Source: Pseudomonadota bacterium
GTDB taxonomy: Bacteria > Pseudomonadota > Alphaproteobacteria > Rhodobacterales > Rhodobacteraceae
DNA length: 8,375 nt
NCBI GenBank assembly: GCA_027623875.1
Contig: JAQBUS010000031.1
Span: 1 to 8,375, forward strand
Direction: 5' to 3'
Shown: in pieces, positions 1 through 6,428 of the stretch
Layout of the letters: every line of letters starts with the position of its first letter
Position numbering within the stretch: the stretch's first letter is position 1
Position numbers and translations under genes: made by a program
Notes under the pieces: model-generated
What the model saw: only the letters and a program-made list of their open reading frames with translations
What the model was told of the DNA's origin: nothing
The model's database searches: none

Positions 1-530
1 AATTTAAGAGCGTCACCGTATAAAAAGGGGATAAGACCCCACTGTAATACAGGTTTATCCCAGCCAACGATTGAGCCAAGCCAAAGAACCCCAGGAATAT
101 ATATGATAGTGCTTCCAACCAACATGGCTACAGCCGTTAATATGATATTTCTGTCAAAGCCACGTTCGGCCAGCCATCCAACAACAGTTGCGGCGATTAT
201 AAATCCAAAAAGATATCCGCCTGTTGGTCCAACCATATAAGCAAACCCGATTCCCTTTTCTGGAGTCCCAGCGAATACCGGCAATCCGGCCAAACCTTCT
301 GCTAGGTAAAGTGCAACCGTTGCACCGCCGAGCTTCCATCCGAATGCCATACCTATCATGAGAACAACAAGGGTCTGCATGGAAACAGGAACCGGATAAA
401 AGGGGATTTGTATCTTTGCGGAAACCCAAAGAGCCATGCTGCCAGCGACAGCGAGCAGCACGTTGAGGATAAGAGAATTTTCCTTGCCCGAAAGAACATT
501 TATAAGAGTGGGGTGAGTTGTTGGGATCAT
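1..530 (-). CDS. bioY: Biotin transporter BioY (substrate-binding S component), 3' end cut by window edge
   Basis: Integral membrane biotin-binding subunit. In the ECF transporter family BioY captures biotin and usually works with the EcfA/EcfT energising module, which is not seen here. The frame is open from 530 to the left edge, giving 176 codons. BioY proteins are usually about 180-200 residues, so only a short C-terminal tail is missing. The translation is strongly hydrophobic with several membrane segments. It carries the family signatures PVPVSMQTLVVLMIG (about residues 46-60), YLAEGLAGLPVFAG (75-88) and GPTGGYLFGF (101-110), and ends in IPFLYGDALK. The ATG at 528-530 has GGAG about ten bases upstream. 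A longer-looking minus-strand frame starting at 546 is a different reading frame with cysteine- and arginine-rich nonsense and is not the gene. No BioR- or BirA-type operator was recognised upstream. The family assignment is secure; the partner genes lie outside the window if they exist. Confidence 0.93.
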   Translation of the reverse strand, partial: MIPTTHPTLINVLSGKENSLILNVLLAVAGSMALWVSAKIQIPFYPVPVSMQTLVVLMIGMAFGWKLGGATVALYLAEGLAGLPVFAGTPEKGIGFAYMVGPTGGYLFGFIIAATVVGWLAERGFDRNIILTAVAMLVGSTIIYIPGVLWLGSIVGWDKPVLQWGLIPFLYGDALK

Positions 531-625
531 TCTTAAGTTTCTCCATTTTAGGGTGAGCCGGGATGAGTCTACTCTATGCCGCATATTTTTATATTTATGT
601 TTGTCGATCTAGGCCCGACTCCTAA

Positions 626-638
626 GGTATACAATACC
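626..638. promoter_or_regulatory. 13-bp palindrome, possible operator in the bioY upstream region
   Basis: GGTAT-ACA-ATACC is a perfect 5+5 inverted repeat with a 3-base centre. It lies about 96 bp upstream of the bioY start and 20 bp before the orphan AGGAGG at 658. Short palindromes of this shape are typical of operators of dimeric regulators such as the GntR family, but the sequence is not a known biotin-regulator site that I can name. A 10-base-pair palindromic content can also arise by chance. Confidence 0.25.
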
Positions 639-657
639 GAATTTGTTAGCGGTTAGT

Positions 658-699
658 AGGAGGCACTATGGCATGATTACTATATCTCCGCAGGTCTGA
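658..699 (+). other. Orphan Shine-Dalgarno with two overlapping mini-ORFs
   Basis: A full AGGAGG (658-663) lies four bases before an ATG at 668. That frame is only two codons (ATG GCA, then TGA at 674-676). Overlapping it, a second ATG at 673 opens eight codons (MITISPQV) ending with TGA at 697-699. This is a stronger ribosome-binding signal than that of the real downstream methyltransferase gene. It may be a short leader peptide, the surviving 5' end of a lost gene, or chance. Confidence 0.3.
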
Positions 700-914
700 C
701 ACTTACGCGGATGCTAGGTGTCCGTTCGTGCAACTGTTGATGGTGAGTGACGGTTAATCCGTGCACACCCATTGTTAACCCCTGTGTGTGTTAAAAGTTG
801 GTTAGAGCATTGGTCCCAATTAATCGTAAATTAAAAATAACCTGCAACGGCTAAAGCAAACAAAAAAGATAAAACCCACTTTAAATAAGGCGGGACCCTT
901 GATAGTATCTCTTT

Positions 915-1730
915 ATGAAAAGGAGTGTCAAAGAAATCTCTCAGGTAGCGCGTTTTGAAACAGATTACGAAGCAGCGCGATCACCCATAATCCAAACTAT
1001 TACCAATAACGTGTGTGGCTGTGGATATGTTGGTTCGAGTTGGACAACACGATCTGAAGCTGAAGAAATACTAAAACATCTTGAGCTTGACAGGAGTGAC
1101 AATCTCTTAGACGTCGGGGCTGGAGCTGGTTGGCCGGGATTATACCTGACAAACCAGAGTGGGTGTAAGCTGACACTCCTGGATCTTCCTGTTGCCGGAT
1201 TACGTATTGCTAGAGAACGTGCGGATACTGATGGCATTTCAAACCGAGTTCAAACTATAGTTGGAGACGGAACCAATCTTCCTTTCCCATCGCATCACTT
1301 TTCCGCAGTGAGTCATAGTGACGTCCTATGCTGTCTTCCTAGAAAACTGGATGTCCTGAATGAATGCCGTCGTGTTATCAAGGGTAACGGTTGTATGGTG
1401 TTCACAGTAATCAGTATTGTGCCGGGCCTTTCTCATGTTGATTTTAAGAAAGCCCTCATGTTTAGCCCGGGTTTTGTTGAAAGCGATTCTGACTATCACT
1501 CCATGCTTCTTAGTGCTGGTTGGAGTATCATTAGGTGTAGGGATATTACTAAGGAATTTAAAGAATCATGTGAACGCATGATTAAAGCTGAGTCAGAACA
1601 AGAGCCTGGTCTTCGGCGTCTTATAGGCAACAAAGAATTTGAAGAGGGGAGCGCCATATGGAAGGGTAAATTGTCGGCTATTAAAAAAAGACTTTTGCGA
1701 CGAGAGTTATTTGTGGTTAAGCCATCTTAA
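915..1730 (+). CDS. Class I SAM-dependent methyltransferase, substrate unknown
   Basis: Probable cytoplasmic methyltransferase transferring a methyl group from S-adenosylmethionine; 271 residues. The Rossmann-like fold signature is clear: motif I LLDVGAGAGWPG at residues 64-75 (glycine-rich SAM loop), an acidic residue closing the second strand (D90 in LTLLDLP, expected to bind the SAM ribose), and VGDGTNLPFP around 116-125 (D118, adenine side). These are followed by FSAVSHSDVLCCLP, ECRRVIKGNG and an F/V-rich strand, in the order of the Methyltransf_11/25 group. The first roughly 60 residues (with NVCGCGYVGSS) and the basic C-terminus (KKRLLRRELF) do not identify the substrate. The ATG at 915 is the first possible start after an in-frame stop at 903. 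It has no recognisable Shine-Dalgarno, unlike most genes here, so translation may be weak or the message leaderless. It stands alone, with 262 bp before katG. Family certain, substrate not. Confidence 0.88.
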   Translation: MKRSVKEISQVARFETDYEAARSPIIQTITNNVCGCGYVGSSWTTRSEAEEILKHLELDRSDNLLDVGAGAGWPGLYLTNQSGCKLTLLDLPVAGLRIARERADTDGISNRVQTIVGDGTNLPFPSHHFSAVSHSDVLCCLPRKLDVLNECRRVIKGNGCMVFTVISIVPGLSHVDFKKALMFSPGFVESDSDYHSMLLSAGWSIIRCRDITKEFKESCERMIKAESEQEPGLRRLIGNKEFEEGSAIWKGKLSAIKKRLLRRELFVVKPS

Positions 1731-1960
1731 AGTAAAATGTTATAAAGACTGCAGAAGTGATTCTTTTATTTTTAATTTACAGTTAAAAATTATTAATAAT
1801 CTTCAGCCCCTCTAAGCCTGTTCTCCAACGCCAGTGTTGAAATTATTATACCTGTAAGTAAAAAAAATTATATTTTACACACACATCAAAAAACTTAACC
1901 TTACTCTTTGATTTCCAATTAGTGTCGATGTACAAGGACTCATAATTTATGGTTGCAATA

Positions 1961-1974
1961 CGTTAAAAATAACG
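1961..1974. promoter_or_regulatory. Palindrome just upstream of katG
   Basis: CGTTA-AAAA-TAACG is a perfect 5+5 inverted repeat ending 18 bases before the katG ATG and nine bases before its Shine-Dalgarno. It could be an operator or a small 5' leader hairpin. No OxyR-type pattern of spaced ATAG/CTAT elements was found in the gap, so peroxide control cannot be claimed from the sequence. Small size and A/T content keep the confidence low. Confidence 0.25.
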
Positions 1975-1982
1975 AACACGAT

Positions 1983-1987
1983 AGGAG
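1983..1987 (+). promoter_or_regulatory. katG ribosome binding site
   Basis: AGGAG followed by GAGAA, five bases before the ATG at 1993. It is well placed and fixes the katG start against other in-frame candidates. Confidence 0.75.
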
Positions 1988-1992
1988 AGAAG

Positions 1993-4188
1993 ATGGATAA
2001 CGAAAGCAAGTGCCCAATGTCAGGGTCATTTCAAAAGCATACGTCGGTTGGGTCTACGGCAAACCAGCGTTGGTGGCCAAATCAATTGAACTTAAAAATT
2101 CTTCATCAGAACTCTTCGCTCTCTGATCCAATGGGTGGTGATTTTAATTATGTGGAAGAGTTTAAGTCACTTGATTTGGAAGCATTAAAAAAAGATATCG
2201 AAGCTATTATGACAGACTCGCAAGATTGGTGGCCAGCTGATTATGGCCACTACGGACCTTTGTTTATTCGAATGGCGTGGCATAGTGCTGGTACCTATCG
2301 TATTGGAGATGGTCGTGGCGGAGCGGCATCCGGTGCACAACGTTTTGCACCCCTTAATAGTTGGCCTGACAACGTTAATTTAGATAAAGCACGTTTGCTT
2401 CTTTGGCCAATTAAACAAAAGTATGGCCGTAAAATCTCTTGGGCAGATTTAATGATCTTAACTGGGAATTGCGCTTTGGAGTCTATGGGCTTTAAGACGT
2501 TTGGTTTTGCCGGTGGACGTGAGGATATCTGGGAACCCGACGAGGACATTTTCTGGGGTCCTGAAGAAACCTGGCTTGACGACGAGCGCTATAGTGGAGA
2601 TCGAGAGCTCGACAATCCACTTGCAGCTGTTCAGATGGGATTGATATATGTTAATCCTGAGGGACCAAATGGCAATCCTGATCCTTTAGCAGCAGCTAAG
2701 GATATTCGAGATACCTTCGGTAGAATGGCTATGAATGATGAGGAGACCGTAGCATTAATTGCTGGGGGGCACACTTTCGGAAAAGCTCATGGAGCTGGAG
2801 ATGCTGCCCATGTTGGGCCGGAGCCGGAGGGCGCCAGTCTTGAAGAGCAAGGTCTTGGATGGAAAAGTAGTTTTGGCAGCGGTAAAGGCGTTGATACTAT
2901 AAGCAGTGGTTTGGAGGGGGCTTGGACCACTAACCCCGCTAAATGGGATAATAATTATTTCGAAAATCTCTTTGGGTATGAATGGACACAGGTTAAGAGC
3001 CCAGCCGGTGCTACTCAGTGGGTTCCTACTGATCAGTCAGCTTCGGACACTGTTCCCGACGCTCACGACCCAAATAAAAAACATGCACCTGTGATGTTTA
3101 CGACTGACTTGGCGCTAAAAATGGATCCTATCTATGCACCTATTTCTAAACGTTTTTACGAAAATCCGGCTGAGTTTGCTAATGCTTTCGCCAAAGCATG
3201 GTACAAGCTAACACATAGAGATATGGGCCCTCTTACAAAATGTCTTGGATCCTTGGTCCCAACGGAGCCTCAGTTATGGCAAGATCCAGTGCCTGAGCTA
3301 ACTCATGAATTGATCGGAGAGCAAGATATAGCGTCTCTTATGAGTAGGCTTATAGAGTCAGGGCTAACGATCTCTCAATTAGTTACTACTGCTTGGGCAT
3401 CTGCCTCTACGTTTAGAGGTACCGATAATCGCGGCGGAGCAAATGGAGCACGAATTTGCTTGGTACCTCAAAAGAATTGGAAAGTTAATCAACCGACTGA
3501 ACTAGAAGGGGTGTTGAAAACACTGGAAGGAATTCAAAAAGAATTCAATAGCGCTCAATCAGGTACTAAAATGGTTTCAATGGCTGATATAATTGTGCTC
3601 GGTGGGTGTGCTGCAGTCCAAGCAGCCGCAAAAAGTGCTGGACACAGTATTCAAGTCCCCTTTTCCCCTGGGCGAATGGATGCGTTGCAAGAGCAAACAG
3701 ATGTTGAGTCTTTTGCGGTTCTTGAGCCAACAGCAGATGGTTTTAGAAACTTTCTAGGAAAGGGCCATAAAAGGTCTCCTGAAGAACTGCTCGTTGATCG
3801 AGCCCACATGCTAACCTTGACCGCTCCTGAGTTGACGGTTCTAATTGGTGGTATGAGAGCTTTAGATACGAATGTTGGAAGCTCTGAAGTGGGTGTGTTC
3901 ACCAAACGGCCAGGTGCACTGACTACAGATTTCTTTGTTAACTTGCTTGATATGAGTACTAAATGGGAGAAATCGACCGCATCTAATCAAATATATGAGG
4001 GGCGTGATAGGGGAACTAATGAACTCAAATGGAATGCCTCAGCGGTAGACTTAGTTTTTGGTTCGAATTCTCAACTGAGAGCTATAGCGGAAGTTTATGC
4101 ATGTGATGACTCGCAGCAATCGTTCGTAAAAGACTTTGTAGCCGCCTGGAATAAGGTTATGAACTTAGATCGCTTTGATTTGAAATAA
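1993..4188 (+). CDS. katG: Catalase-peroxidase KatG
   Basis: Bifunctional haem enzyme that dismutates hydrogen peroxide and also shows broad peroxidase activity; usually cytoplasmic. The 731-residue length is full size for the two-domain family. The N-terminal domain has the distal site FIRMAWHSAGTYR (R93, W96, H97), the proximal haem ligand H260 in AGGHTFGKAHG, W311 and D372. W96, Y219 (GLIYVNPEGPNG) and M245 (FGRMAMND) match the Trp-Tyr-Met covalent cross-link that gives KatG its catalase activity. S305 aligns with Mycobacterium tuberculosis Ser315, so the isoniazid-resistance position has the common residue. The C-terminal, haem-free duplicated domain is complete, ending FVAAWNKVMNLDRFD. 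No key residue is missing and no frameshift is seen. The start is fixed by AGGAG five bases upstream, and the N-terminus (DNESKCPM) is typical. A strong terminator follows at 4204-4233, so it is probably transcribed alone. Confidence 0.98.
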   Translation: MDNESKCPMSGSFQKHTSVGSTANQRWWPNQLNLKILHQNSSLSDPMGGDFNYVEEFKSLDLEALKKDIEAIMTDSQDWWPADYGHYGPLFIRMAWHSAGTYRIGDGRGGAASGAQRFAPLNSWPDNVNLDKARLLLWPIKQKYGRKISWADLMILTGNCALESMGFKTFGFAGGREDIWEPDEDIFWGPEETWLDDERYSGDRELDNPLAAVQMGLIYVNPEGPNGNPDPLAAAKDIRDTFGRMAMNDEETVALIAGGHTFGKAHGAGDAAHVGPEPEGASLEEQGLGWKSSFGSGKGVDTISSGLEGAWTTNPAKWDNNYFENLFGYEWTQVKSPAGATQWVPTDQSASDTVPDAHDPNKKHAPVMFTTDLALKMDPIYAPISKRFYENPAEFANAFAKAWYKLTHRDMGPLTKCLGSLVPTEPQLWQDPVPELTHELIGEQDIASLMSRLIESGLTISQLVTTAWASASTFRGTDNRGGANGARICLVPQKNWKVNQPTELEGVLKTLEGIQKEFNSAQSGTKMVSMADIIVLGGCAAVQAAAKSAGHSIQVPFSPGRMDALQEQTDVESFAVLEPTADGFRNFLGKGHKRSPEELLVDRAHMLTLTAPELTVLIGGMRALDTNVGSSEVGVFTKRPGALTTDFFVNLLDMSTKWEKSTASNQIYEGRDRGTNELKWNASAVDLVFGSNSQLRAIAEVYACDDSQQSFVKDFVAAWNKVMNLDRFDLK

Positions 4189-4203
4189 GTAAATATCATT
4201 TAA

Positions 4204-4233
4204 AAAAAAGCCTGCATTTTAGCAGGCTTTTTT
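4204..4233 (+). terminator. Rho-independent terminator after katG
   Basis: Stem of six A-T pairs plus GCCTGC/GCAGGC around a six-base loop (ATTTTA, 4216-4221), followed by six T at 4228-4233. It begins 15 bases after the katG stop. The A-run upstream and T-run downstream make it potentially active in both directions. The flanks ATCATTT and AAATGAT can extend the pairing. It separates katG from the aldehyde dehydrogenase transcript. Confidence 0.9.
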
Positions 4234-4243
4234 GGCAAATGAT

Positions 4244-4275
4244 GTTCGAGTGCTTTTTAATTTTAGCGCTCGAAC
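4244..4275. promoter_or_regulatory. 10-bp hairpin/inverted repeat upstream of the aldehyde dehydrogenase
   Basis: GTTCGAGTGC (4244-4253) pairs with GCGCTCGAAC (4266-4275) over ten positions with one T-G mismatch (wobble in RNA), around a 12-base T/A-rich loop. It has no following T-run, so it is not a second terminator in the plus direction. It ends 11 bases before the TATAAT at 4287, and its right arm covers the expected -35 position. This suggests an operator for a dimeric regulator rather than an RNA structure, though both are inference. Confidence 0.4.
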
Positions 4276-4286
4276 AATCAAAAGGA

Positions 4287-4292
4287 TATAAT
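4287..4292 (+). promoter_or_regulatory. Candidate -10 box of the aldehyde dehydrogenase promoter
   Basis: Perfect TATAAT 23 bases before the ATG at 4316, giving a predicted start around 4299 and a leader of about 17 bases. No good -35 box lies 16-18 bases upstream (that position holds TAGCGC, in the right arm of the inverted repeat 4244-4275), so an activator or extended recognition would be needed. An AAGGG about a dozen bases before the ATG is the only ribosome-binding candidate. Confidence 0.4.
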
Positions 4293-4315
4293 GCGCAAAA
4301 AAGGGTAACGGTAAA

Positions 4316-5794
4316 ATGAAAACCTACAATCACTATATTAACGGTGCGTGGATTGAACCAGCTTCAGGGAAATACTTCGATACCGAAAATCCGTATACTG
4401 GAGAAGTTTGGGCCAAAATCGCACGGGGTACATCTGAGGATGCAGATAAGGCTGTAAAAGCAGCAAAAGCAGCGTTTGAAAGTAGTGATTGGGCCGATAT
4501 GCGCCCTACGCAGCGTGGAAAGCTATTGGTGCGTTTGGCGGAGATCATTGAGCGCGAAAGTCAGAGATTGGGCGAATTAGAAGTTCAAGATAATGGTAAA
4601 TTAATCGCAGAAATGGGAGGTCAAACCAAATATCTCGCTGAGTGGTACCGTTATTACGGAGGTCTCGCAGATAAAGTTGAGGGGGCTGTTTTGCCCTCAG
4701 ATAAACCAGGGATATTTAATTTTACCAGATATGAACCAATGGGTGTTATTGGTATGATTACGGCCTGGAATTCTCCTTTATTATTATTGGCGTGGAAATT
4801 AGCACCCGCGTTAGCCGCTGGTAATACGGCTGTTATAAAGCCCTCTGAGTTCACGTCGGCTTCATCTTTAGAGTTTATGGAATTAATTAAAGAGGCTGGG
4901 TTTCCTGATGGTGTGGTTAATTGCATAACGGGTATGGGGCTAGAAGTTGGTCAACCTATGGTTGAACACCCAGACTTAGCGAAAGTGGCGTTCACAGGAT
5001 CGGATTTCGCTGGACAAAAAATTTATGAAACTGCTGCGAAAAAGATTATGCCAGTCACTTTGGAACTTGGTGGAAAATCTCCAAATATAGTTTTTGAGGA
5101 CGCTGACTTTGAAGCTGCCGTGATGGGTGTGATATCTGGAATTTTTGCTGCCACAGGTCAAACATGTATTGCTGGCTCGAGATTGCTGGTACAACGTTCT
5201 GTCCATGATAAGTTTGTTAAGCGTTTGATTGAGGTTGCCGGAGGAGCTAAAATTGGCAACCCAATGTCGATGGATACACATGTCGGGCCTGTAACCACGC
5301 AACCACAATACGAAAAAATTCTTCACTATATTAAAGTGGCCAAGGAAGACGGTGCAGTCTGTGTGCTTGGTGGAAAACCCTACACTGGAGAAGGTGCTAG
5401 GGGTAACCGGTTTGTCGAGCCGACAATCTTTACGGGTGTTTCAAATGATATGCGGATTGCTCAAGAGGAGGTTTTTGGACCCATTCTATCTGTGATTCCG
5501 TTTGATACAGAAGAAGAAGCAATTGAGATTGGTAATGATATTGTCTTTGGGCTTGCTGCAGGGGTTTGGACCTCAGACATTGGCCGAGCACTTCGTATGT
5601 CAGAAAAACTTAAAGCTGGCACTATTTGGATAAACACTTACCGTGCGGTAAGCTTCATGTCTCCATTTGGAGGTTACAAGCGTTCTGGCCAAGGTCGTGA
5701 AAGTGGCCAGGAGTCGATTAAGGAATTTCTTCAGGTGAAATCTGTTTGGATTGCTCAGGAAACAACGGCTGCTAACCCTTTTATTATGCGTTAA
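4316..5794 (+). CDS. NAD(P)-dependent aldehyde dehydrogenase, substrate unknown
   Basis: Oxidises an aldehyde to the carboxylic acid using NAD(P)+ through a covalent thioester intermediate; cytoplasmic, normally a dimer or tetramer. The 492 residues are full length for the family. The family residues are all present: N152 in TAWNSP (oxyanion), K175 in KPSE (cofactor), FTGS at 226-229 at the cofactor-binding fold, general base E250 in LELGGKSPN, nucleophile C284 in GQTCIAGSR, and E385 in EEVFGP (nicotinamide ribose). The C-terminal SPFGGYKRSGQGRESG is the usual oligomerisation/anchor strand region. The N-terminus (YINGAW...SGKYFDTENPYTGE) is also canonical, supporting the ATG at 4316. The sequence does not decide the substrate; betaine-aldehyde, semialdehyde or general detoxifying roles are all possible. 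It follows katG by 127 bp but is separated from it by a terminator, so it is probably independently transcribed. No terminator was recognised in the 103-bp convergent gap that follows. Confidence 0.95.
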   Translation: MKTYNHYINGAWIEPASGKYFDTENPYTGEVWAKIARGTSEDADKAVKAAKAAFESSDWADMRPTQRGKLLVRLAEIIERESQRLGELEVQDNGKLIAEMGGQTKYLAEWYRYYGGLADKVEGAVLPSDKPGIFNFTRYEPMGVIGMITAWNSPLLLLAWKLAPALAAGNTAVIKPSEFTSASSLEFMELIKEAGFPDGVVNCITGMGLEVGQPMVEHPDLAKVAFTGSDFAGQKIYETAAKKIMPVTLELGGKSPNIVFEDADFEAAVMGVISGIFAATGQTCIAGSRLLVQRSVHDKFVKRLIEVAGGAKIGNPMSMDTHVGPVTTQPQYEKILHYIKVAKEDGAVCVLGGKPYTGEGARGNRFVEPTIFTGVSNDMRIAQEEVFGPILSVIPFDTEEEAIEIGNDIVFGLAAGVWTSDIGRALRMSEKLKAGTIWINTYRAVSFMSPFGGYKRSGQGRESGQESIKEFLQVKSVWIAQETTAANPFIMR

Positions 5795-5897
5795 TCAAAG
5801 AGAAGAGTGAGGAATTGGTAAGATCTATTTCCATGCCTAATGACTAAATGTAAGCTCAATTACTATGTGAAATATCATCTAGGAATATCGCTTGGAA

Positions 5898-6248
5898 TTA
5901 CAACTTGAAGTCAAAGTGCTTTCGTACTGATTCTATGATTTCCCACGTTCCTTTGAAATCATTTTCTACGACAAAGGCATCACCCGATTTAACAGTTACA
6001 GGGGTGCCTCCGTCAGGAGTAATTATAATTTTTCCGGAAATCATGTGTACAAATTCATAAGCGGTATAGGTTGCATGGTAAGTACCAGGCGTGGCTTCCC
6101 AGATCCCTGATAGCATAGTGCTATCGTTATTGGTGTGCACAGCCCAAGTTTTCATTTTTGGACTTCCTTTTACAACAACCCAGCCGGCTAAATCAGTTGT
6201 GTCGGGACCTCCTGAGTTCGATTGGTCAAGTTTTGTGATTGATTGCAT
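5898..6248 (-). CDS. Small cupin-domain protein (DUF861/Cupin_3 type)
   Basis: Single beta-barrel cupin of about 116 residues; relatives include the EutQ and ureidoglycine aminohydrolase cupins, but most small members have no known reaction. Seen in the translation: GIWEATPGTYHATY, then YEFVHMISGKIIITPDGG (family glutamate plus the G at the end of cupin motif 1), KSGDAFVVEND (motif 2 GD) and the diagnostic GTWEIIESVRKHF near the end. The classical HxH metal pair is not obvious, as is common in Cupin_3. Two starts are possible. The frame opens at 6281 (127 residues), but the ATG at 6248 is preceded by GGGGA about nine bases upstream. The 11 extra residues (MRKVFNRGFIT) look unlike the domain, and a TATAAA-like box at 6294-6299 would lie too close to the outer ATG. 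I therefore prefer 6248. It converges on the aldehyde dehydrogenase and diverges from the sulfotransferase. Confidence 0.85.
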   Translation of the reverse strand: MQSITKLDQSNSGGPDTTDLAGWVVVKGSPKMKTWAVHTNNDSTMLSGIWEATPGTYHATYTAYEFVHMISGKIIITPDGGTPVTVKSGDAFVVENDFKGTWEIIESVRKHFDFKL

Positions 6249-6310
6249 TGTTATAAATCCCCGGTTAAAAACTTTTCTCATATACTAAAACCCTATAAAA
6301 GAATTTATTG

Positions 6311-6341
6311 GAAGTTCTTTTTTACTGAACTCCAGAACTTC
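6311..6341. promoter_or_regulatory. Inverted repeat in the divergent cupin/sulfotransferase promoter region
   Basis: GAAGTTCT (6311-6318) and AGAACTTC (6334-6341) are perfect 8-bp inverted arms separated by 15 bases; a third GAACT half-site lies inside at 6327-6331. The element falls between the two divergent starts and, on the minus strand, at the expected -35 position of a TATAAA-like box at 6294-6299. This arrangement suits a regulator controlling both genes. No T-run follows either arm closely enough for a classical terminator. Function is inferred. Confidence 0.4.
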
Positions 6342-6375
6342 TTATGTTATTTAGATGTCTTCCTCTAAGCTGTGA

Positions 6376-6381
6376 TAAAAT
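6376..6381 (+). promoter_or_regulatory. Weak candidate -10 box for the sulfotransferase
   Basis: TAAAAT about 47 bases before the sulfotransferase ATG, within an A/T-rich run. A poor -35 (TTAGAT at 6351) would need a 19-base spacer. Reported because it is the best plus-strand candidate in this gap; it may be chance. Confidence 0.2.
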
Positions 6382-6428
6382 TAAAAAGAACGGTTAGGCA
6401 ATGAAGATTAATATAAGGCACCAAAAGC

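Larger units (their letters stand above)
547..914. other. Intergenic region between bioY and the methyltransferase, without a credible gene
   Basis: This 368-bp gap separates two divergently read genes, so both must be promoted from within it or use weak signals. No open frame longer than a few codons with protein-like composition was found. It contains a 13-bp palindrome at 626-638, an orphan AGGAGG with two mini-ORFs at 658-699, short inverted repeats (TCCGC at 687-691 with GCGGA at 707-711; GGTTAA at 752-757 with TTAACC at 775-780), and a 14-base match to a tRNA D-arm at 796-809. The last 100 bases before the methyltransferase are A/T-rich. No convincing pair of -35 and -10 boxes was found for either gene. 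It could include remains of a deleted gene. Confidence 0.6.

Noticed and set aside
154..546. A 130-codon minus-strand frame overlapping bioY
   Set aside because: Cysteine-, arginine- and tryptophan-rich translation without motifs; the other minus-strand frame from 530 gives clear BioY sequence over the same bases.
547..660. BioR operator controlling bioY
   Set aside because: Looked for the TTAT-nn-ATAA type palindrome; A/T-rich stretches at 580-600 do not match it.
780..860. Complete tRNA gene
   Set aside because: Only the D-arm resembles a tRNA; there is no paired anticodon stem, T-arm or acceptor stem.
965..1237. 90-codon minus-strand frame inside the methyltransferase
   Set aside because: Antisense shadow of the SAM-binding motif region; low-complexity serine/arginine composition and no ribosome-binding site.
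1753..1773. Terminator after the methyltransferase (AGAA-GTGA-TTCT then T-rich run)
   Set aside because: Only a four-pair, mostly A-T stem; too weak to call.
1794..1848. Imperfect stem (TAATAAT..TTCA with TGAA-ATTATTA) as a terminator or riboswitch
   Set aside because: Mostly A-T pairs, one bulge and a loop of about 30 bases, with no T-run; a weak structure that A/T-rich DNA gives by chance.
2295..3905. Three short frames inside katG (2295-2549 minus, 2906-3094 plus, 3651-3905 minus)
   Set aside because: katG is intact and fully conserved across these positions; the short frames have no family motifs.
4333..5326. Three minus-strand frames inside the aldehyde dehydrogenase (4333-4548, 4654-4926, 4976-5326)
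   Set aside because: Antisense to conserved catalytic regions, with no protein-like features of their own.
6091..6288. 65-codon plus-strand frame opposite the cupin
   Set aside because: The minus-strand cupin motifs explain this sequence; the plus frame has no domain or ribosome-binding site.
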